Assembly (NCBI GenBank): GCA_027625915.1
Contig: JANTQA010000048.1
Location: forward strand, 1,302,001-1,366,000
From: Anaeramoeba flamelloides
Lineage: Eukaryota; Metamonada; Anaeramoebidae
DNA: 64,000 bases
Direction: 5' to 3'
Shown here piece by piece: positions 24,701-36,535 of the stretch. Every line of letters starts with the position of its first letter. The stretch's first letter is position 1. Both the position numbers and the translations under genes were made by a program. The notes under the pieces were generated by a model. The model saw only the letters and a program-made list of their open reading frames with translations. It did not search any database and had not been told where the DNA came from.

Positions 24701-25763
24701 GAAAATTTTGTCCGATTTATTTTTCAATTAATAGTATAAAGATTATCTTTAACAAAACCTTAATTCCAACAGTTATAATATTTTTTCAAAAATACTATTT
24801 CTTAATTTGTTTTTCTCTCATTTAAAATCATTATATTAAAAAAAATCAAAAAAGTGAAACACACCTAATAACACGAGAAAGAATATTAAAAATGGAAAAC
24901 AAAAAACAAAAAAACTTACAAAGTAGGTCCAGCAGGAATATTCAAAACCAAAGAATTCAAAATTTTTTCGATTTGTTTTTGGATTTCTTTTTGTGATTTC
25001 TTTTCAACAAAGAGAGGAATAGGAACTTTTTTTTTTTGGTAGAATTTCTTTCCAAGAAACGTACAAACCTGTTTCAAGATTTTGTTGTCACACAAAAATA
25101 ATGAATAGCTTCCTAACAATTTTCTTTTGTCTTGGTATTGTTTATAATTGATCTTCAATTTTTGGATTGGGATAACTTTTTCGATCCTACATCCAGAAAT
25201 TTCTTTAACCTTGGTTTTTAATTCTTTTTTGTCACCAACAATAACACAGACACTTGTTCCAGAATAATTTTCAATTGAATTGGGAATGTTTCTATTCATG
25301 GGAAATAAAATAAAAGATCAAAAATTATACATTAGTTTGTTTGATTGTTTGTTTGTTCATTTGTTTGTTATTTTGTTATTTTGTCGTTAGTTGTTGTTTT
25401 TTGTTCTTATGTTTTTGTTTTGTTATTTTTTTTTTGATTAATAGAAACCCTTACAAATAGAATGGACCCTTTTTGGTTTTGTTTATTTTCTTTAAACATA
25501 ATTGAAGGTAAAATAATCGATCATCTTCAAACAAAAGATTTTCTTTTTTATTCTTTGTTTTAATAAAATCAACCAAGGATTTAATTGCTTTTTTAACTTG
25601 TGGTTCTTGAAGTTTATTTGCTAAATTTTAATTATGAAAAAGAAAAAAAAATAAAGTAAAAGTGAAAAGGGTAAATAAAAAAAAAGAAACCAAATTTTTT
25701 CTTTAATTATTGTTCCAGATGAAAAAGAGTTGAAAAAAGAGTGTTGGTGAATTTTTTACTCAT
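21746..25763 (-). CDS. Ribosomal L1-domain protein, RSL1D1/Utp30/Cic1-like, four exons
   Basis: Nucleolar L1-domain proteins of this group bind pre-rRNA and act in ribosome assembly and, in animals, in growth control. Exons: 25763-25760 (ATG plus one base, donor GTAAAA), 25620-25455, 25291-24920, 22058-21746; the sum is 855 nt, 284 residues, with phases that all agree. Exon 2 gives KKAIKSLVDFIKTKNK and a DDRLFYLQL strand. Exon 3 contains IQKLKINYKQYQDKRKLLGS, DNKILKQVCTFLGKKFYQKK and the KVPIPL motif typical of the family. Exon 4 starts SVKIGRMNLAIEEILGNV and has the ALPI-like SPSLPIYNSL, then an acidic/Lys-rich tail. This order matches human RSL1D1 segment by segment. Introns are 139, 163 and 2861 bp; the last holds two kinds of MITE. 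The very short coding part of exon 1 is the least certain piece. Confidence 0.85.
23351..24337. mobile_element. TTAA-ended MITE, family A, copy 2, with a nested insertion
   Basis: Lies inside intron 3 of the L1-domain gene. Starts TTAAGGGTAGAGCCATTACA and ends AAGTGACTAGACCCTTAA. It is longer than other copies (987 bp), partly because a 170-bp family C element sits at 24131-24300 just before its right end. More diverged from copies at 2184 and 50871 than those are from each other, so older. Confidence 0.7.
24131..24300. mobile_element. TACTGGTATTTGAA inverted-repeat MITE, family C, copy 1
   Basis: About 170 bp from TACTGGTATTTGAATGATAA to GAATTCAAATACCAGT. Near the ends it carries TTTTCACTT and its partner AAGTGAA. 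Inserted within the family A element at 23351-24337, so younger than that copy. Confidence 0.65.
24510..24736. mobile_element. 225-bp MITE, family M, copy 1
   Basis: Arms of about 38 bp: TACTGTTAATTGTAAAATAA and on through ATCGGACAAAATTTTCATT, answered at the right by AATGAAAATTTTGTCCGATT and on to AATTAATAGTA. TA may be the duplicated target. Lies in intron 3 of the L1-domain gene. The second copy is at 45798-46024 and has the same length. Confidence 0.65.
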
Positions 25764-27697
25764 TTAAAAAGTTTCTATAAATAATGTGTTTGCAAGAGAT
25801 AAAAAAAAAATGAATTTTTTTAATTAAGACTAATTCAAAAGAAATTACGTAATTTTTTAAAACAAGATCATTGAGAGATTTAGTCTTTTAACATTTTGTG
25901 TATAGTGAAGTTTGTGAGGGTTGATCAAGTCTTTAATTGAAATTCTTCTTAGATAAACTTTTCTAATAGAAAAGGGGATATTTTGAAATAAATCTTGAAA
26001 TTAAAATGTTTCTTCTAATCAGACTCATTAAAGAATAACAACTAGAGGAAAATTCTAGAACTTGAGTTCAGTGAATGATAAACAAAACAAATAGATAATT
26101 CTTCATTTGATCCTTATTACAATATTTTTTAAGGGATAAGTGTCTACAAAAAAGAAGTATAAAATCAAAGTATGTTGTTATTGAACATAAATCCTCTGAG
26201 TGTTCTTTGTAGCTCTAATGTCTTGAAAAATTCTTTTAATTAAAAAGTATCAGCATTTTGAAAATCTTTTGAAAAAAAACTGATTGTTGGATTAGTAAAA
26301 AAACCTAACATTTTTAGGAAAAAAATCTTGATATTGAGATAATTTTACAGGTCGAATAACGAATATTCAAGCTTTAAAGTTGCAAAATATCGTTTCTATA
26401 ATTTGTCTTGGAATGTATTTTAGTTATTAAAAAATTCTATTATTTAAAAAAAAAAAATCAAATAATTAACTGGGAGATTATTTTCCAAATTATTTTCACA
26501 AACTGGAAAGATATTCAAAACACAATAAGACTCAAAAAGAGCTTACAAACCAGATTAGTTTTGAGGACTTATGTTGAAGATTATTGAGTTAATCTTTGAA
26601 ATTAAAAAAAAAATGAAAAAAAATTTTCTTTCCAAGGTATTAAATTTTATGTCTTTAATAAAATTAAGCACTATTTTTTTCTGATTAATATTTTTCGAAA
26701 TCTATTTGATAACTTCATTCAATTAAACACTTGAATAAATTTTTTTAGAATAAAAACACACTCAACTATTGAATATTGAAATTATTTTTTGGAATTAGTG
26801 TGCACTTTTTTATTTTTTTTTGAAAAATTGGGGTTTAGAAAATTTGGAAATAATCTAATATGTTATGAAAACCTTTTAAAGTAAAGAAATAACAAAGTAA
26901 AGAAATGTATCTCCTAAAAGTCAGTAGATTTTTTTTTTACATTTCAAATCATATTCTCTTTTTTAGTGGATGGATTTTTAAACAGGCAATATAAAATTAA
27001 GTTTAATATTAATGCGGATTTAATAAACTACCATGGTATTTATTTCAAAATACGTTTATTAAAATATGTTAAAAAATGAAAAAAAAAAAATTAATTTAAT
27101 CTGTGAAAAAAAGATTTAGAATAATATTCAATAAAAAAATGGAAATATGGAAAGGGTACAATAAAATTTTTTAAAACAATTAAAATACATTTATAAAATT
27201 TTCCGGCCATTTTGAAATTTTTGACTTGATTAAACCTCTTCGGAAAACGATCTTTTAGGATGAAAATCGAAAAACAACCACCTATTTTTCATCCTTAAAA
27301 AACAATCATATACAATCGAGATCAGGAAACTTAGATATTATTTATGACAATACTAACAAACAAATTGAATTATTATCAAGAATCAATCAATAATGAATAA
27401 CAACCTTTTTGGGATATTTAAATAGTTTTATTATGAAGATTCTGCTTGAAAAAGATATTTTAAAATAAATTTGCCTGGCTTTTTAGGAAATTGCTTAAAA
27501 TCTTAGATTCGATTTGGTTTAATGATTAATATTAAAACTATAATTTGTTTATTTTTTTTTTTTTTGATCTGAAATATAACATTTAAAAGGTTAAATTAAG
27601 TGTAAATTCAATAAGTTCCAAAATAAAATCAAAGCAATTTAAAAAATAAAAAAAAAAAACTAAAAATAAATAAAATTTTGTAAACATTAGAATATGA
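25764..27697. other. Intergenic, with a partial family D repeat
   Basis: No gene. From the TTAA at 26129 (TTTTTTAAGGGATAAGTGTC) family D sequence runs for several hundred bases: the ATCAAAGTATGTTGTTATTG stretch and, near 26570-26600, TTATTGAGTTAATCTTTGAA are shared with 8735-9495 and 50096-50874. The opposite terminus was not found, so this copy looks truncated or overwritten. Confidence 0.5.
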
Positions 27698-30188
27698 CTA
27701 ATGTTGGGCTGTTGGGCATGTGTCTGTTTGTACAAAATCTGGATCATGATTCTCTTGAACAAATTTATTACCTAATTCATCTCTAATCCACGAATCCCAA
27801 GAGGTATTTAAGCCATCATAATGCAATTCGATAACTCTAGCACCGTGGAATTGAGGTGGGTATGGGTTGTATGATCCCCATCCTGTTTTTCTTCCATAGC
27901 AAAGCCACAAATCTTCTCTTTCATTAGGGTTTCTGGTACAAAAATCATTTTCGTGATCATGACCAACAAAAAATCCCTTAATATTGGGCATTTTTTTTGC
28001 AACATCGTAGAATCCAGTATTAATTTGAGGGCAGCACACATGTTCAAATTTCCATCCAACGGATGTATAGTTATGCCAAAATGAAATATACTCTTCGACG
28101 GGTATATGGAAAAACACCAAGCCAAGGTGGTTTGGCCATTTTTGTTGGTTAAGATAAACATAGTTCTTAAACCATAATATCTGCTCGGTTGTGATACATC
28201 CATATCCACCTTTCCCCTCACAGTACCTGTCATGTGAATCCAAAAAATATAAAATAGTTGATACATTTTTTTTTGATGGAGTGCTATCGCTTGTATGAAT
28301 TTCAATATAATAATTTGTAACGCCAGGGATATCAGCCGGTGTTCGTTGTGTTAAACTTAAATCATATGTTTTATCTAATTCATAGATTTGCTCTCGGGTA
28401 TAAATACCTTGATCATCATGATTTCCAAACGTCCTAAATTATTTTTAAAATAATGAAAAAAAAAAAAATGAAAATTTTTGTTTTTTTTTGAACACAAATG
28501 AGAATATTTCATATTTTGTTTAAGATATTATTACATTTTTTTGAAAGTTTGGATATATCCAAAAAAAAAAAAAAAAAAAAAAAAAAGAATAGAATAATTC
28601 ATCTTTCCATTTGTTAATTACCAAATGTCAGAATGATGTGTAAAAATTTAGAAAATGTTTAAAAATTTACAGTTTAACAACATGAGTAAAATTTTAAGAT
28701 TATAAATTAAAATTTTGGGTGTTTTATTAAAGAATCTACTAATTTAAAATGTGGGGAAATTTTCAAAATATTTCTTTCATGTTTTTTCAAAGAAAAAAAA
28801 ATATGTTTAATCTTGAATCTGCTTATCTTTTTTTATTCATTAGGAAAATTTAATTTTTATTTTTTTTTAAAGGTTGTAAAAAAGAATGAAAAATTTTGGA
28901 ATAACGTTTCTTGGTTTGTTACTTGGATAAAATTATTGTAAACCAGTTTACATTGTAAATTTTTTTTTGAAATAACTTTTTATTAGCTTTTTTTCTTTTA
29001 TATAATTTTAGAATTAAAAGATTTTTCATTCGTGCCAACTTTTGAAAATAAAAGACACTTGCTCAAAAAGTTGGGGGTTTTTAAAAAAAAAAGAAGGAAT
29101 TTTTAAAAATGGCAATCTCTAGATTAATTATAATCGCCTTTAAACTTCATGGTTGTGTAATTTGAGTATACTTATTTTTAGTTCTCTGTTTTGCTCTTTT
29201 TGGAACAGAATGGTTCTTTTTATCAATGCTTTGATTATAAAATCAAATATTTCCCAAAAGTAATTCACAGGTTTAAAGAGATCAATTTTTCATTTAAAGT
29301 TAGTTAGCAATTGCTAAAACTTGGTATTATTACCAAGGATTAATGACTTGAAAACTTTGATTTTTAATCAAATGAAAATTTTATTCTTCATTTTTTAAGT
29401 TTAAAAATGCCTTTTATTTATTTTTTCTTTAAGAAACGTTTGAAAGAAGTTTACCACTCTTAAAATAAAAGCAATAAAAATAAAATATTTGGTCCTGAAG
29501 TGTTATAAATAATAAGAAAAGCATGTTAATGGTTTAGAATAAAGATTTCTAAAATTTTGGGTTGTTTAAACTATATACAGAAAGAAATATTCTTAAAAAA
29601 AATTTAAAATGAACCAAATGGAATTACTCAAAAGTGGAATTCAATTAAGTTTTTGCCATCGTTTCAAGATTCATATTTTCAAACCCCAATTATTTTTTAT
29701 TTTTTTCGGCACTTCCAAACCTTTTTAGTTATCAACTGTTCGAGTTTTTAATTTTATAAGAATTTTTGGGATAATTTAGCTTCAAACTAACTTGGTTAGT
29801 TTTCTCAATTTTTTATTTTCAAAAATTGGAATAATGGTATATTCAAAAAAATTAAAATAAATTGTTCTTTGAATTTCCATTTTTTAATATTTTTTTCTCG
29901 GCTATAAATAAAGTTGAAAGAAAGAATGGTTTTTATTTAAATAAAAGAAAATTTGCAAAATCAGTTGGTTTTGAAAATGATCTTGTCTCTAATATTCGAC
30001 GAAAACTAAGTTCAAAATTTTAAAATGAAAAATGGAAATTTAACTAAAATTTGTTTTTACATTTTTTTGAATTTATCGATAAAACTCAAAAAACTCACTT
30101 CCAGAATTACTTTTCCTATAATTATAGTTTTTTTTTTAATTTTTTTTTAAGGATGTACTGAATTTTTTGAATTAGAGAAAAAGTTGAG

Positions 30189-30221
<33 letters not shown>

Positions 30222-32183
30222 ATTTTGATTGAAAAGATATAGCATGTGGATTTTCTATTTTATTTGAAAATTTCTTGCAAGACACTTATAAAATTAAGAA
30301 AATCTTCAAAACCTTTTGTTTCAAGTTCCATTTGGGAAATTTTTGAACTAACATTGACTAAAGAATTTTTTTGGTTTTAATTCAAAGAAAAATTCGAGAG
30401 TAAAGTTGATTGATTTTAGAAATCTTCTTTGAATTGGAATGCTCTGAAAGTAGAGTTTTCAAATTTATAAAATTGAAATTCAACCACAGTGTTCAAAAAT
30501 ACTGGTGGACAGAGCACAAAAACCTGTTTCAAATTATAAGCCATGCTTTTTTTTTTCTTCTTGTTTCAATACAACATCTAATTCGGTATTCGATAGTATA
30601 CCCAAGAAAAAATTATTTTGAAGGTAAATTCATTGATATTTTGAGAAAATTTTAAACTACAATTAAACTTGTTAAAAATTTTTGATAAATTTGTCAATTT
30701 TTATTAAATTTTGTTTTTTTCATTACAAAAATTTACTCTATTTTTTTGAGAAAAATTTCACATTTGATCCTTCATTTTTGGAATTTATTTTTTTAATAAG
30801 AGAGCCTTATGATCCAATACCATATTTATTTATTGTTTATTGTCAGTTTCTCTGATGATTTAATTTGTGTGGGCCTTCTAGAAAAAAGAAACACAATGTT
30901 TAATTTGCATCACGAGCTTTACCAAGTCTGAAGGTGTTATTTTTGCAACAGCAGAAATTTATTAGAAAACCATAGTCTAAGATGCCTAGAATGGCTATGT
31001 TTATTCGCGATACTCTTTGAAGTAGAAGTTACAAATTTAGTCATTTCAAAATTCCCTCTTTAGCCAATCAAGTGTTTACTAGCACTTAATCCTTAATATT
31101 AAATCCAACCAACTAAAAATTTTGTGGCATTCGTTTGAATTTATCAGTATCTTTGACTTTTCGAACAAAGAGTCAACTTTTTATCAACTAAATTCAACAG
31201 ACCATTACATTTTTTCATCTTGTATTTAGTCCTTAAAATGTTCATTAAAATGCCCATTTTTCTTTTTTATTTGCAAATTTCTTGCAAGATATCTTGGCTT
31301 TCAAGCCAAAGAGTCAACTTTTCAATTACTAAACCTAACACATAATATCATTTCCCCATATTTTATCTAATCCTGGATAATGATCAATTGTAATTGATAC
31401 TGTTAAATTCAAATTAAACGATTTAAAATTTTTTTATCGAATCACAAAAAGGAAACCCAATTAAAAATCAATTCAGAATATCATTTCTAATTGATTTTGT
31501 CAAAGATCTTGGGGTTTTTTCAACTAAGAGTCAGAAGAAATATTTTGAAATCAAAATTTTCATTAATTATAGTAGGGAAAAAATACCCGACATGGAAATA
31601 ACAGTAATGTAAAATTATGGCAAGGTGCTTCGAAAAGTGGAAATTGAAAAATTTATTTTGGAAACATTTCCGAATTACCTCTCTTGTTACCCAATATTCT
31701 TTACAAAATTAAATCACAAAAACCCAAAGAAGTGATCGTAAATTGAGAAAGGAAAGAATTATAAAATTCGAGTCAAAAGTTAAAAAACTTGTCAAAACTC
31801 TCCAATGTAAATTGGGAGGGTTGGCTTTTTAATTCCAGAAAAAAAAAACTAATGAATTGTTCTTACATTGCCCATCTAAGATCACGTTTTATCAATTCAG
31901 AAAAAGTACTTTGATAAACTTCTTTATAAAGTTCTTCTGTGTGTACGTCATAACCACTTATTTGATCACCTGTTAGTACAACAAAATCTGGGTTTTCGTT
32001 GTCAAGCACGATCTTTTGAGTTTGAATAGAATTCAGATCATGCTCCTTGCCTGAAAAGTGTAAATCAGTGAATTGGACTATTTTAAAGGAGCCATCAGAA
32101 TTAAATTTTAGAAAGTCGTCGCGACAGAATGTTGCTTGGAAAACCAGGAAAATTATTAATAATTTTAAATTTGAAAAAATCAT
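27698..32183 (-). CDS. Secreted calcineurin-like (purple acid phosphatase-type) metallophosphatase, two exons
   Basis: 350 residues from exon 1 (32183-31867) and exon 2 (28433-27698), joined in frame across a 3433-bp intron (GTAAGA...TTTAG). The first 20 residues (MIFSNLKLLIIFLVFQATFC) are a signal peptide, so the enzyme works in the secretory or lysosomal system. Metal ligands are all present: Asp40 and His42 in FTDLHF, Asp73 in LTGDQ, Asn110-His111 in TFGNHDDQ (this motif is created by the splice), His215 in FFHIP, and GHDHEND at 263-269. These define a di-metal phosphoesterase of the Dcr2/PAP28-like group (phosphomonoester hydrolysis). Cys-rich parts (EHVCCPQ, CITTEQ) may form disulfides. 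Natural substrate unknown. The intron contains low-copy repeats and some codon-like fragments that I could not assign. Confidence 0.9.
30830..31540. repeat. Diverged internal direct repeats within the metallophosphatase intron
   Basis: Raised GC and a repeated phrase: GAACAAAGAGTCAACTTTTTATCAACTAAA (split here as GAACAAAGAGTCAAC then TTTTTATCAAC) near 31160-31190 and AAGCCAAAGAGTCAACTTTT near 31300-31320, then CAACTAAGAGTCAG near 31520, spaced about 140 and 210 bp. CAAATTTCTTGCAAGAYA also recurs near 30260 and 31275. Short codon-like frames occur on both strands around 30900-31070, none with support. Confidence 0.35.
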
Positions 32184-32344
32184 TAAAGAAGATAATTCGA
32201 AAAAATAAAATTTTTAGTGATAAAAATTTGACAACTTTTACAATTCTTTGAGGCTATTTTAAAGACTTTACAAGAACTCTCATGATAAATTTTTTCAAGG
32301 AGATAACGAAAATGTTTCTCATTTGGAAATAAAGAAGATAATTC
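32184..32344. promoter_or_regulatory. Repeated 15-mer upstream of the metallophosphatase start
   Basis: TAAAGAAGATAATTC occurs at 32184-32198, touching the start codon, and again at 32330-32344, 146 bp further out. It could be a leftover of a small duplication or a repeated control motif; nothing distinguishes these. Confidence 0.2.
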
Positions 32345-32520
32345 AAATCGGAACAAGATTATTCTTCAGTATTTTTTAACAAAAAACTTTAGGTATGATT
32401 TTTTGACACAAAGAAAGATTATTTTCAAATCAGTTCTATTTATTGATTATTTAATAAAACACTCATCTAAAAATACACAAGTAAATGTTTGACATGAAAC
32501 AATTTTTATCTTTTTTGAAA

Positions 32521-32687
32521 TACTGGTATTTGAATTCTAAATGGGAAAGAATTTTCACTTCCTTTTCCATATTTTTTTTTTATAAATATAGTTCTTAAAG
32601 AAAGAGGTTGTCGATCTATGTTCTCTTAAAAAAGAGAAATTAAAAATGAAGTGAAAAAAAATCCCATTTATTATTCAAATACCAGTA
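32521..32687. mobile_element. Inverted-repeat MITE, family C, copy 2
   Basis: TACTGGTATTTGAATTCTAA on the left and TTATTCAAATACCAGTA on the right, 167 bp, with the same inner order as 24131-24300. Sits between the metallophosphatase start and the frame pair at 32779-33328. Confidence 0.7.
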
Positions 32688-32778
32688 TGTTTGACAATGA
32701 AAGTTTTTACTAAATACGGTGTTTTTTCTGCTTTTTACGAGGATTTTAAATCAGAGTATGGTGTTATATTCTTAAACC

Positions 32779-33328
32779 TTAATTCTTAGCAATCGGAAAC
32801 ACCCAGTAATAAACATTTCGTAATTCTTTAGCATTTTTTTTTGAAATAGATAAGATTCTTTCGTTTTTTTTTAAAAGTTTTTCATTTTTGTTAAATGAAA
32901 AGTCTCGATTATTGTTTTTTTGACAATTTCTAAATAAGGATTCCTGATCTACAAATATGTTTGTAATTGAAAATAAACAGTGGTTTTCAAATATAAGTAA
33001 TTGGCTAATATAATTCCTCAATCTCTTTGAAATTTAGGTAAAAAAATTTAACAGAGATTAGTAACTGATTGGAAAATTGTAAATATTTAGTGTTGTTATG
33101 AATGAAAAAGGCCTCGAAACAATATGTTACATATTCTCTTGATGTTGAAGATTGTGGGAAACATCCCAAAAAAATTTTTTTTATATTTAAGGGGGTTAGT
33201 ACATTTTTAATTTTTTGAGTGTCATCATTTCTGTGAAACTGAATTCTCCACATCATTTCTTTAACCAAATTTAATGATATTTTAATAAATACACAAGTGG
33301 AATCTATTATAGTATTAAATATTTTCAT
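32779..33328 (-). pseudogene. Unknown gene or remnant in two overlapping frames
   Basis: From an ATG at 33328, 107 codons are open (MKIFNTIIDSTCVFIKISLN at the start, then WRIQFHRNDDTQ and CFPQSSTSREYV). The frame closes at 33005 while an overlapping frame (33021-32779) continues for about 79 codons and is again Lys/Asn rich. No GT...AG intron connects them. Two consecutive long open frames in such AT-rich DNA suggest a formerly single protein of about 185 residues with one frame change, or a sequencing slip. No family recognised. Confidence 0.3.
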
Positions 33329-33945
33329 ACCAACTAAAAAACGGAAATCAAAAAAATGAAAAGATTGATCAAAAAAAAAAAGATAAAAATCATTTATTTA
33401 TTGTTTTTAATGTAAAATTTGTTACAATTACTTATTCTTAATTTATTTTTATTTCTAATTCGTCACGAAAATACTTTTGTTAGTAATATTTTTGAGAAAC
33501 GAAATTATTTCAATATTTCTAAATAATTTCCAAAATGATTTTAAAATCCTAATTACATTTAATTCTTCTAATCTTTAATTGAGTTCCAAAAATAGGATAT
33601 TTATTAAATTCATCTTCCGAGATAAAAATTTATTGGATAAATTCGTTTGATTTTATAATTATTTATTTTCCATTAAGATGAGAACGAAAAATAAATCTAA
33701 ATCTGATTGAACATTTTTTCTAAAATTTTCTTTTTATTGTGGGTTGAATCTTTTGTAACTGTTTTTTGATTTATTAGGGTATTTAACCCCTTTATTTTAC
33801 TTTTTGAAATATTCTACTTTATTTTGGTTTTTTTTTTGATGAAAAAAATTTGAAAATTGATTTTAAATGGCAAATTTGTAAAAAAATGTTTTGTCAAATA
33901 ATAATAAATAGTAATGGTACCAGAAATTCAAGGAACTGATTTGTT

Positions 33946-34145
33946 TACAGTCAGTTCCACTTTTAAGACACAAACAAACAACGAAATTTAAAGCACACAA
34001 AAATCTTAAATCAAGGCACAAAATTTGTAATTATTTTTTTTACAATTTATTTTACTAGAATCTGAATTTTGTACCTTAATTTGAAATTTTTTTTGTGCCT
34101 TAAACTTCGTTGAAAGTTTGTACCTTAAAAATGAAACTGGCTGTA
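33946..34145. mobile_element. Foldback MITE, family E, copy 4
   Basis: 200 bp, starting TACAGTCAGTTCCACTTTTA and ending AAACTGGCTGTA, with TA at both borders. Phrases AAGGCACAAAATTTG and complement are clear. One of the two best kept copies. Confidence 0.8.
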
Positions 34146-34559
34146 TATCCATTTGTTTAAGAAGAAAAAGAAAAATAAATCTTGGAAAATAGGCTTTTGT
34201 GGATTTTTTTTTGTTTTTGATTTCAATAAATTTATTTGGAAAGGTGATCTCCAATGTTTGGCTTCTAAAAGAAAATATTTGTTTCAAAGAAAAACCATTT
34301 TGGGTATATTTTTTCTATTTTTTTGGTTTACTGTTTGATTAATTTCACCCGTTTGTAAAAATACCTTTCTAGATTCAAAACCAAATTTAATAAAACTAAA
34401 AATTTAATCAAAAAAAATGTTCAAAAAATCCAAAAAATTAAAGATCCAACTCTGAATTACTTTGGTTTCTTTTTCTTTTCACAAATAGACTAGTGAATGG
34501 CGTTTTGGTTTTGTTTAAATATCTAGTGGCACTCAAAAAATATTTTAAAGTAATGTTAA

Positions 34560-36420
34560 CACAATTAAAAATTTTCAAAATGGTAAAATGTACTTACTTC
34601 TTTATGAGAATAAGAGTATAAAAAAATAAAATTGAAAATTCCAAATTAGATAAAAATATTACTTCAATCATCATCCCATCCTCAATACCTATCAAGTTTA
34701 TTCACATCATAATTAACATACAAATTCTTAAAAACTTTTAGGCTGCTGCATTTATTCTTTTGAATAGTTCCATGTTTTGCAAAAGTCTCCACCGGTGAAA
34801 TAAGGTTCTATTTTGTGGTAAAAAAATTTAAATAGATGTTACAATGAATAATTGTTAAATTCAACTTTAGGTTATTTTTATGAATATATAATAACTAATA
34901 GATTTGGAAACATTCCACTCATCAAAGACACTCAAATACAAAAAAAAAAATAATAACTGATTATAAATATTCCGGTGTATGTGTAGAGTACTGTAGAGTG
35001 TTTAGCTTTACGACTATTCAGAAGAAGGGGAAACATCAAATGTTTTTAACATATACTTTTAAATTCTTGAAAATCTAATTAAAATACATATATAGTGTTA
35101 TCAAGTTATGTAGAGTGCCTAGATTTTTCAGGATTCAAAAGAATAGAGTAAAATCAAATGATTGTTACAAAATTCTTGTAAATTCTGGAAAATTAAATAA
35201 TTTTTTTTTATTTTCAAAAAAGAAAAAAAAACAAAGGAAAGTATCCATCAAGTACCCAACTTTTGTTGTGTTTTTCTGTTTTATATGTAAAATTAATAGA
35301 GTTTTTAAAGAAACAGAAAACTCAATAAAAGCAAACAAGCAGTTTTCCAGAATTTAAAAGAATCTAGTAAAAATCTTTTGTTTTTACTCAATTCTTTTGT
35401 ATTCTGGAAAACCTAACAAAAGAGTCCGTAGAGTATCTAGGTTTTCTTGAGGTTTTATATTTTATTTGTAAACTCTATTGATTTTACATATAAAACAGAA
35501 AACCCAAGAAAAGCTCACCACGGTTTTTTTTTTTTTTTTTTTTTTTTTGCTTTTTGGAATAAACCAAAAATATCTTTAATTTTCTGTTTATTTCATAAAT
35601 TAAAAAAAGCATAAAGAAAGTGTCGGTCAAGTGCCGTTGAGTGCCTAGGTTTTTTTTTAATATTTGAAATAAACCGAAAATTTCTGAAATTTGCGGTTTA
35701 TTTCTTAAATTAAAAAAAAAACCTAACAAATTTTTTTTGGGGGGTTTCTTTTTTTTTAGTAAAATCTACAGATTTTTTGAATAAACAGAAAACCCAAGAA
35801 AAAATCGCAGTGGTTTTCCAGGATTTAAAAGAATGGAGTTAAATCTTTGATTTAACTCCATTCTTTTAAATTTTAGAAAACCCACAAAAAGTGCTGGTCA
35901 AGTGCCTAGGTTTTCCAGAATTAAAAAGAATGGAGTTAAATCCAAGATTTTTACTCAATTTTTTTCAATTCTGTAAATCGACGGGCCTAGTTTTTTTACT
36001 TTTTGAAATAAGCCAAAAATTTATATAAATATACTGTTCATTTCAAAAATTAAAAAAAACCTAAAACGGAAAAATCAAAAAAAAAAAATAATTTTTAGAA
36101 TTATAATCATAGAAATAATTCTTAAATCTTCAAAATACTTGATTCCCTATTTGAAAAATATTCATCATTTTCCAAATACTCTTAAAATATAATAAAAAGA
36201 CCTCTTATCTAGAAGCAAAAAACTCTTTGATTTTTTACTCTTAAATTAAAAAAAAATATCAGAAGAAAATTGAAAAATTGGATTTTCCAACTTTAATTGT
36301 AAAATATCTTGAAAAATAATTTTTGATCCAAGAACCTTTATTGACCAATGATGTTTATTATAAGTGGGGTTATCTAATAGTAAAAAATTACAATCGTTAG
36401 ATTTTTTCATGATCTTGAAA
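34560..36420. repeat. Dispersed repeat H, copy 1, expanded by a hairpin array
   Basis: Left flank (34600-34960) and right flank (36065-36420) match 57570-57945 and 58015-58400 in the same order; the right flank shares TTTTTGATCCAAGAWCCTTT, GTGTTTATTATAAGTG-like and TTTTCCAAC phrases. Between the flanks this copy has about 1.1 kb of tandem hairpins (35110-36065), while the copy at 57.6 kb has a single type-2 hairpin. So the array grew inside an existing repeat. Confidence 0.6.
35110..36065. repeat. Array of about ten short hairpins of three kinds with a common spacer motif
   Basis: Each unit is an inverted repeat of 65-80 bp. Type 1 arms: TTTTCCAGRATTYAAAAGAA with TGGAGTTAAATC (about 35125, 35350, 35812-35884, 35905). 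Type 2 arms: TTTGAAATAAACCGAAAATT (35555, 35645, 35988). Type 3 arms: TTTTCTGTTTTATATGTAAA with its complement (35265, 35440, 35740). The unit at 35812-35884 is an almost perfect palindrome. Units are separated by a spacer ending GTAGAGTGCCTAGG or near variants (AAGTGCTGGTCAAGTGCCTA, GTCCGTAGAGTATCTAGG). No coding potential. The function, if any, is unknown. Confidence 0.7.
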
Positions 36421-36535
36421 TGAAACAATTTTGAAATCAATAAATTTCAAACTTACTTATCTGGCCTCTAATATTCTCAAGTGAATTCTTATTTTTTTGT
36501 TGTTTTTTTTTTAAAAATAGAAAAGGCTGTGTACA

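Noticed and set aside
30410-30655. Plus-strand frame of 81 codons in the metallophosphatase intron
   Set aside because: No ATG, no recognisable domain, no splice partner; kept only as an observation.
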